Both the position numbers and the translations under genes were made by a program. This document shows positions 57,732 to 64,000 of a stretch of 64,000 bases of DNA, piece by piece (the first letter of the stretch is position 1; the number at the start of each line of letters is the position of its first letter). A model generated the notes under the pieces. The model ran no database searches. It had not been told where the DNA came from and was given only the letters and a program-made list of their open reading frames with translations. Source of the stretch: Mytilus galloprovincialis (Eukaryota; Mollusca; Bivalvia; Mytilida; Mytilidae); contig NC_134850.1 in assembly GCF_965363235.1 (NCBI RefSeq), positions 45,380,602-45,444,601 on the forward strand, in the 5' to 3' direction.

Positions 57732-57745
57732 GTACGCGTACGGTC
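57732..57745. repeat. Perfect palindrome CCGTACGCGTACGG
   Basis: Part of a TACG-rich class also seen at 58665-58735 (CGTACGAGTA, ATACGCGTAT, CATACGGTCC with inverted partners). Meaning unknown. Confidence 0.6.
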
Positions 57746-57904
57746 GGACTAATATTACGAAGTTGGTCAAGTTTATAAGATACAAATGCATATAACAGAT
57801 CAACATAACTTAACTTTCAAATTAATATAAAAAAAATCAATTGTAACTGAAATAAAAAACTTTTTATTTTAACTATTTCAAAAATAAAGGCAACAGTAAA
57901 CCGC

Positions 57905-58145
57905 TGTTCGAAATTCATCAATCGATTGAGAAAAAGGCAAATCCGGGTTACAAACTAAAACTGAGGGAAACGCATAAAATATAAGAGGAGAACAACAGAA
58001 ACACAACATTAAAATGTAACAAACAAAGAAACGAACTATAAGATAACAATGGCCATTTTTCTGACTTGGTACAGGACATTTAAAGAAAAAAATGGTGGGT
58101 AGAACCTGGTTTTATGTGATGCCAAACCTCTCGCTTGTATAATAA
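57905..58145 (+). repeat. Dispersed repeat, full relative of the one at 41358
   Basis: GTTCGAAATTCATCAATCGA, GGGTTACAAACTAAAACTGA, then ATGGCCATTTTTCTGACTTG and ACCTGGTTTTATGTGATGCC. The second half matches the family at 48205-50240, which joins the two repeat groups. Confidence 0.75.
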
Positions 58146-58663
58146 TGTTAAAAGTAACATTAAAATGACAACATTACATGACAGGACTACATTACAAATA
58201 AATAGGAGAACATATAAGACAGAGAAAAACACAAATAATATAATAAGAGAAACACATGAAAAAATTGACGCTAATCAAATCTGTTAATCTCTTGTATTTA
58301 TCATGTCGATCAGTAATACATTAATTGAATTATGATCAATGAAATCAAAGATATAGGAAGTAAACATAATGTGGGAGGACTATTGTTTAAAAATATCTAG
58401 CAACTTTACAAACAAATGCAAATGCAAAGGAACATGCATTAATTGCAAACATGTTAATGTAAATAAATATTACGTTACTTGTGGTAGCAAGTGTCACTTT
58501 TGACGAGAGAACATGTACCAAAATATGATTCAGATTTAAAATTAAACAGATATTTAATTTCAATGATCGTTTGTTCATTTGATACATCTAATTGTAATAA
58601 TAACAATTTGTAAAACTAAAAAAAAGGATTGTGATAAATGTTTGTCCAATAACATGTATGGTC

Positions 58664-58740
58664 AGCTCGTACTGATCCATACGCGTATACTCATACGGTC
58701 CAACCGTAAGCGTATGGTCGTACCGTACGAGTATATGTAT
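58664..58740. repeat. TACG-rich inverted repeats
   Basis: CTCGTACTGATCCATACG and its near-inverse ATGGTCGTACCGTACGAG flank CATACGGTCCAACCGTAAGCG. A cruciform-prone segment. Confidence 0.55.
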
Positions 58741-58772
58741 ATAGTCATGAACATCAACCCGAACCCCATTAT

Positions 58773-59390
58773 GGGCATACGATACAGGGAAGGTAATGAC
58801 GTTGCTAGCGTAAAATGTTATTTTCGCGACGTCAAACTGTGACACATCGGGAAAAAATGCATTTTCCGACTGATTTTTATCATTCAAACTGATTTAACTT
58901 GAAAACGAGTGCATGGAGCCCTATTTTTTTTTTAAAAAGTCATTTTGTTTCATTTTGCAGGGAGATTATGTGGACCAAATTTTATAAAACTGTAAATAGT
59001 GCATTTCTTTTAATTTTGATAAATATGAAGCACACAATGACGGTTTTTTTTCTCAATTCATGACCATTTGATAAATATGAGTTATTTCTGAATAGAATAT
59101 GCATACATTTTTAGAATATTTATTAGTACAGCAATTACAAATTATTTAACAAAAAAAAAATTGTGTTTATCTTTTAAAACAAGAAAGTTATAGATATCTT
59201 TCGAAAGAGAAAATACGGTCACAAATCCGAATTTTGAGCAAATATACAAAATTTCGACCTCATTTAACTCAAAAGGTAGCACATGAAGGTATATTTTTCA
59301 TTACATATTTGATTTAATCAGGCAAAAAATAGCCTATAAAGAAATTTTCATCAAACTCTAAATACGGAATCAAAACTGTATCGTATGCCC
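58773..59390. mobile_element. 618 bp element with GGGCATACGATACAG inverted ends
   Basis: The ends match for 15 bp and the outer bases (CCCATTAT left, TTAATGGG right) continue the inverted match, so the true end may be outside. If the end is GGGC, the flanks are TTAT and TTAA, a near TTAA duplication. No coding capacity. Interior AT-rich with a conserved TGACGTTGCTAGCG. Confidence 0.65.
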
Positions 59391-59815
59391 TTAATGGGAA
59401 ATATGTTAAGTTTTATATGTTTCTATTTCCCAATTGACACCCGTCGTTAGAGAGTAGAAATATCCTTTATTTTGTGTTCAATAGACTGGATTATTAGGCT
59501 GAAGGACTTTTACCTAAAGAATGATTGCTTCTATTGAGGTAATATTGGTTTTTGTATCGAACGCAAACGTAATAAACTGAAAAAAACTAAGGAGCACAAA
59601 TGCATCATCATTTCAACCTAACTTGCTTGACTTTAAGTAGATATTTTAAGACACACCTGTTATTTGTTTCAAAAAACTAAAGTTAATATTTTCGTTGTCC
59701 TTTTGCATGCACAAATGGTCAAACAAGTACTGTATATTCATGTTAAACATTACAAGAGAACAACATATTAGACATAAGGGTAAGTTATATGTTAGGTGTC
59801 GCTTGTTCTTTGTTT

Positions 59816-60056
59816 GATTGAATTTTGATGTTTTAACGCCACCTTTATGCACCGCTTATGAGCTATTTCGTGGTGGTAAGTTTTTATTGGTGGAAGAAGC
59901 CGGAGTGATCGGAGAATACCACCGATCTTTGATAAGCAAACTGACAATTAGGATTGGAGTCGAGTGCACCTGCACGAGAGGGTTCGAACTCACAACCTTG
60001 GTATTGACTTGCTAGATTACAGAAGTAACTACTTAGACCATTCGGCCACCGAATCC
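59816..60056 (-). mobile_element. tRNA-derived SINE, copy 3 (best preserved)
   Basis: Minus strand: GGTGGCCGAATGGTCTAAGT (A box, tRNA-Leu/Ser-like), GTGAGTTCGAACCC (B box), GCACTCGACTCCAATCCTAA, ATCACTCCGGCTTCTTCC and a CA/TCAAA-rich tail near 59816. About 240 bp. Confidence 0.8.
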
Positions 60057-60562
60057 TCTGCTTGTTCTTTGAAATGAGTAGTCGAAAACGTTATAATAGT
60101 TATTGCGACGTCTGGTAATCTGTTGTAATGCAAAATTTTCTTAATTTTCATTTGTCTAACCAGTTTATGAATTTTCACCAGTCTTAATTGAACAGATCGA
60201 TACACAGTAAAAAGAGATAACCAAAAACACAAATAATACGTGGCAGGGCACTAGACGACTTGTCTGATGGTTTCAGATCTTAGAACGTGAAAACACGTCT
60301 CCTGTCAGTTGAATAACAACTAATAAAATGTGTCTTGTCCGTGGTTTGTTTCAAAAACCTACTTTACATCTCTATTATACATTCCTTATCATGTGAACAT
60401 GTGAAATAGGAATAAGCACATCTAAAATCTAATCTAAGTCAGCTAATATATACAAAACTTAACATAAAGTTGACATTGGGTGGAAATGGCCATTTTATCA
60501 AGTTATATTTTATCAATTGTTTCGTTTCATATAACTCCTTGGCTTTTAAATATTTGGCTGTG

Positions 60563-60606
60563 GCTGTTCCTGATTAAGGTAAATCGAGAAAAGCGCTTCA
60601 GACGCA
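60563..60606 (+). ncRNA. Hammerhead ribozyme relic
   Basis: GCTGTTCCTGATTAAGG, AAATCGAGAAAAGCGCTTC, AGACGCA. The layout is that of the GAGCGTTC..GGACGC hammerhead type also seen at 13015, but CTGATGA is CTGATTA and stem I is degraded. Confidence 0.6.
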
Positions 60607-60861
60607 TGACGTTTATATAACCTGTTGTTTTCATTTTTTTAAATTATTGTAGGTTTCTCTGTGATCTTGATGTGAATAGGAAATATCTTAAAATGAAATT
60701 GTACAATGTATATTGATTTTCGTAAACCTAGTAGTTTTAAATGGATAGAATTATTTTTGAAACTTTTTTGTCATTGTTTGATAATTCACAACAATGAAAT
60801 GAAAAATTATAAGTAACCAAACACTATGGCTAGGATGATTATAAAGTGTGTCCGATATATA

Positions 60862-60982
60862 GGCGGATCAAAGGGGGAGGGTCCGTCCTCCACTTGGTTA
60901 GGAAAAGTTGGTTGATTATATAGAGAATCACTGAAGCATGACGGGAGTGCCCTCCTTTATGAACAGTTCGGGATCCGCCACT
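60862..60982. repeat. Short repeat with GGCGGATC inverted ends
   Basis: AGGCGGATC at the left and GATCCGCC at the right with ATATAGAGAATCACTGAAGC inside. MITE-like. Confidence 0.6.
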
Positions 60983-62249
60983 GTGATATTGTATGTGGTT
61001 GCAGTCAGGTGAAGGTTGCTTATATTTCCCGCAAGAATCATTAAAATAAAGCTTAAAGGGGCACTAGTTGTCAAATTCATGTTCACCGATTATAATCAAA
61101 TTCTCATATTTGATTTATAAAAATGTAATACATTTATCCAAACTATTAAAAGTCTAAATAATACAATAAACAAGACACAAGCATGAAAATACGTAGCTTC
61201 GTTTCGTGTGTTATTTGAGTGTAGACGCCATTAAATTATTTATCGAGTTGACCTCTATAGTCATCCAATGACCATATAAGCGATGTAAACATAAATATAG
61301 ATATGAATAGATAATGATTATTTGTGGATCGAATCAGTCAATCAAATGATTTACCTTTGTTTCACTTTCAATGTTGACATTATCTTCCTTTAAAAAACTT
61401 AACACATACAATTCACGTGTTATCCATCTCAAGCTAAGAGGTTAAATTAAAGTTCAAATGAATACGGATTCAATGAGGTCGAATTATTCATTTGCAAGTA
61501 AATAATTCATAATCAATATTTTTTTTTATTAATTTGACAAAACTGAACCTTATTGTCTACTAAAAAGGAATTATTATTTCACTATTTGTATTTCATAACT
61601 GATGGAGCCAAAAAATAAATATATAAGGTTTATCATATTTGTATATCTCGTAGCTAGTGCCTTTTAAATATCATAAGAAATGGTGTGACCGTACAACTAC
61701 TTCCTAGAGCAGAAAGTAGCTCAAACACTCATAAACACACGCCCCAACCCGCGATGTTCTGCATGTGCCTGTCTCAAGTCAGGATCTTTTAATTCGTTCT
61801 AAATAACAAAATGTAACAGCATATTTTGTAAGTGTCTTTGCATTGTAGAATATGGGTGACATCTTTAATTAAAATAAATTAAAGACATCTATTTTTGTCG
61901 GCCAAACGAACTTAAATCAATGGACGTCATTTTCATTTTTGTACCATTAAAACGTAAATTTCGATGATCATTTTTTTACGGTCATGATAGACTATTCAGG
62001 GTGAACTTTAGTTTGCCGGTGTGGAAAATCAGATTTTCTTCAACAGTTGAAGGTAAAAATAAGAAACTAAGTTTGCAAAAACAACATTCAAACTTCATAT
62101 ATTTATTATAGACATATGACAATAGTTTCAAAATAATCAAGAGTAAAAGTAAATTTCAAAGTATTGTTCAAGAAAGAATACGTTATGTCTTCAGCGTAGG
62201 ATATGCTTTTTCTCAACAAACTAACAAATAGTGCAGGAACTTTTCTTCA

Positions 62250-62635
62250 TTAGACACACCAAGATGGGCAGGTTTTACTGTTACACAGGATGTCGGAGAT
62301 ACGGTTTGCAAAATAATGGCAGTTGTTACCCCACCATCCATATTTTCCATATTTTCTTTTATAATTATTTGTACAGCGTTTTATACAATCCACGCTTAGA
62401 GAACTATATCCAGCTGGTTTACTCTCGCGATGGGTTGAACATTTGCCAGAATCCGTTGAGAAACCACGATTATAAACATCGCGGCCGTTTAGCCTTTCAA
62501 AAAAATATCCTCTATATAGGATCCATCTATGGTTAAGATCTTTGGTTCCACGTGATGGCGCAGCTCGCTTTCCTTTCTTTGTCATGCAGAATAAAGCAGT
62601 TGTTCCAAAATAGTATGGATATCCTTTAGAAGGAT
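62250..62635 (-). CDS. Gene B, main exon
   Basis: Acceptor TACTTGTAG precedes 62635; stop TAA at 62252-62250. An open frame continues upstream of the acceptor to 62693 but that part is intron. Codes YPYYFGTTALFCM through CPSWCV. Confidence 0.85.
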
Positions 62636-63919
62636 CTACAAGTAACCACAAATGATTTTTTGTGTATCCAGCACAAGACTTATTATTTTTCAAAATAGGC
62701 TATTTCTCTGATATGACAATCATACATTATTACATAAATTGTAGAATATCAAAGTTTGTATGTCCAGGTTTCTTTTTAATAAAACGTGGTACAATTAGAA
62801 AACTTAAGTATTTTTGCCTATAGAAGAATAACTATTATACTACCGTTGATGTATTGATGGTACATTCGCATTATCTACTTCTTTTTCAAGTAGGTCGGTT
62901 TCAGAAAAGTATAACGATAAGGCCTTGATAAAATTAAATAGTACTTAATAAAAACAAGAGTGCACACACTGAAATGTCTCGCCTTCTTTACTAATAATTG
63001 ATATTATGTTGATAGTCCTAAGTATAAAGCTTTATTACAACTGTCACATAAACTTAACATTAACCAAGATAGCTAAACAAAGACCAATGAACCATGAAAA
63101 TGAGGTCAAGGTCAGATTGACCATGCCAGGCAGACATGAACGGCTAACAATGCTTCCATACAACAAATATAGTTGACCTATTACTTATAGTTTAAGAAAA
63201 ATAGACCAAAACACAAAAACGTAACACTGTGCAATGAACCGTGAAATTGAGGTCATGGTCAAATAAAACCTGCGGGACTGACATATAGATCATAAAATAT
63301 TTCAAATCACCAAATATAGTTGACCTTTGGCATAAAGTATGAGAAAAACAGACCAAAACACAAAAACTTAACAAAAACCACTGAACCATGAAAATGACAA
63401 AACTTAACCTTGTTTACTGATCCATGAAATGAGTTCGAGGTCAAGTGAAAACTGTCTGACGGGCATGAGGACCTTGCAAGATACGCACATACCAAATATA
63501 GTTAAACTATTATCTACAATAAGAGAGAATTCAGCATTACAAAAAATCTGAACTTTTTTCAAGTGGTCACTGAACCATGAAAATAAGGTCAAGGACATTG
63601 GACATGTGACTGACAGAAACTTCGTAACATGAGGCATCTATATACAAAGTATGAAGCATCCAGGTGTTCCATCCTCTAAAATATAAAGCTTTTAAGGAGT
63701 AAGTTAACGCCGCCGCCGCCGTAGCCGCCGCAGCCGCCACCGTAGCCGTCACTGCCGGATCACTATCCCTATATCGAGCTTTCTCAACAAAAGTTGCAGG
63801 CTCGACAACAATTAATATATTTCAATGTAAATTTAGATACCACTGCAACCATATTTTGGTTTGCTCCACCACCAACCAGTTGAACCAGTAACTAGGACTG
63901 CTAACACCAAGAAGATTGT
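62250..63919 (-). CDS. Secreted cysteine-rich LRAT/NlpC-P60-like protein (gene B), first exon outside window
   Basis: Exons 63919-63841 and 62635-62250 join with phase 1 and give 154 residues without the starting Met, which by analogy with gene A is in an exon beyond 64000. TIFLVLAVLVTGSTG is a signal-peptide core; the mature part starts WWWSKPK. It has nine cysteines. LNHRWILYRGYFFE provides the putative catalytic His and GWWGNNCHYFANRISDILC the N-C-x-x-F motif with the putative nucleophile Cys, in the His-then-Cys order of permuted papain-fold enzymes such as LRAT. The remaining eight Cys match gene A and may form four disulfides. Strongly basic. Substrate and role unknown; secretion and tandem copies would suit a defence or digestive role, but this is speculation. 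Confidence 0.75.
62955..63808 (-). mobile_element. Tandem-repeat element with TTGTCGAG start and GCGAGACA end, in the gene B intron
   Basis: Minus strand: starts TTGTCGAGCCTGCAACTTTT, inverted TTGAGAAAGCTCGA, GGC/GCC-triplet tract (63705-63750), then about four diverged units marked by TTTTCATGGTTCA (near 63575, 63390, 63245, 63100). It ends GAAGGCGAGACATTTCAGTG with a small hairpin AGTG-TGTG-CACT. The start lies about 33 bp from the gene B donor site. Same plan as 5626 and 14226 with different interior units. Confidence 0.75.
63841..63919 (-). CDS. Gene B, signal-peptide exon
   Basis: Acceptor TTTTTTGCAG, donor GTATCT, 79 nt: 26 codons plus one base, like the 82 nt exon of gene A. It contains LVLAVL in both genes. 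Confidence 0.8.
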
Positions 63920-64000
63920 CTGCAAAAAACGTCTATGATCAAGAATCACATACTTTAGTAAACATTTTAATTGTAAACAATGTATGAAATATTTCAGTGT

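Larger units (their letters stand above)
60057..62249. other. Intergenic stretch between genes A and B side repeats
   Basis: Contains a hammerhead relic (60563), a GGCGGATC/GATCCGCC-ended repeat (60862-60982) and a fragment GTGCCTGTCTCAAGTCAGGA (61765). No gene recognised. Confidence 0.5.

Noticed and set aside
62636..62693. Extension of the gene B main exon to MKNNKSCAGYTKNHLW
   Set aside because: TACTTGTAG acceptor at 62636 and the phase match with the 63841 exon show this part is intron; gene A lacks it.
1..64000. CRISPR arrays, bacterial operons or prophage
   Set aside because: Spliced eukaryotic genes and LINE/SINE content; repeats are satellites and transposons without spacer structure.

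Overview
This is eukaryotic DNA: AT-rich, gene-poor, with spliced genes whose exons join in phase and a very high load of mobile elements. Several dispersed repeats resemble what I remember of marine mussel (Mytilidae) genomes, and the gene content (nicotinic-receptor-like channels without introns, an opsin-like GPCR, small secreted cysteine-rich proteins, a STAND/TPR protein) fits a bivalve. The species call is from memory and was not searched.

Layout. 1-2.4 kb: a decayed LINE on the minus strand (window edge cuts its 3' side). 2.5-3.9 kb: a FLYWCH/MULE transposase-derived gene with one internal TGA. 4.4-6.3 kb: two elements built of tandem repeats with a Helitron-like 3' end. 6.3-11.2 kb: the 3' part of a STAND (NB-ARC-like) plus TPR-like gene with a damaged ATPase core but intact downstream splicing. 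11.4-15.7 kb: SINEs, repeats and a third tandem-repeat element. 15.7-18.5 kb: a ~160-168 bp satellite followed by a minisatellite that appears to have grown from a motif inside it. 18.8-30.0 kb: a nested transposon stack: a LINE (minus strand) interrupted by a Penelope-like element and by a 1,354 bp element flanked by TTAA. 30.3-31.5 and 46.0-47.2 kb: two intronless Cys-loop receptor genes, with a truncated third copy at 41.3 kb. 34.4-36.1 kb: three exons of an opsin-like receptor on the minus strand. 50.6-56.5 kb and 62.2-63.9 kb: two tandem genes (minus strand) for secreted, basic, cysteine-rich proteins that look like permuted papain-fold (LRAT/NlpC-P60-like) proteins; one lacks the putative catalytic cysteine. 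Hammerhead ribozyme motifs or relics occur at six or more sites in dispersed repeats.

How it fits together. The window does not hold one pathway. It shows lineage-specific tandem gene families (receptors, secreted papain-fold-like proteins) sitting in a landscape rearranged by transposons. The most distinctive items are the secreted enzyme/pseudoenzyme pair, the opsin with the retinal-binding lysine but no NPxxY motif, the four tandem-repeat elements sharing a GCGAGACA-plus-hairpin end, and the TTAA element carrying ten copies of one 14-mer.
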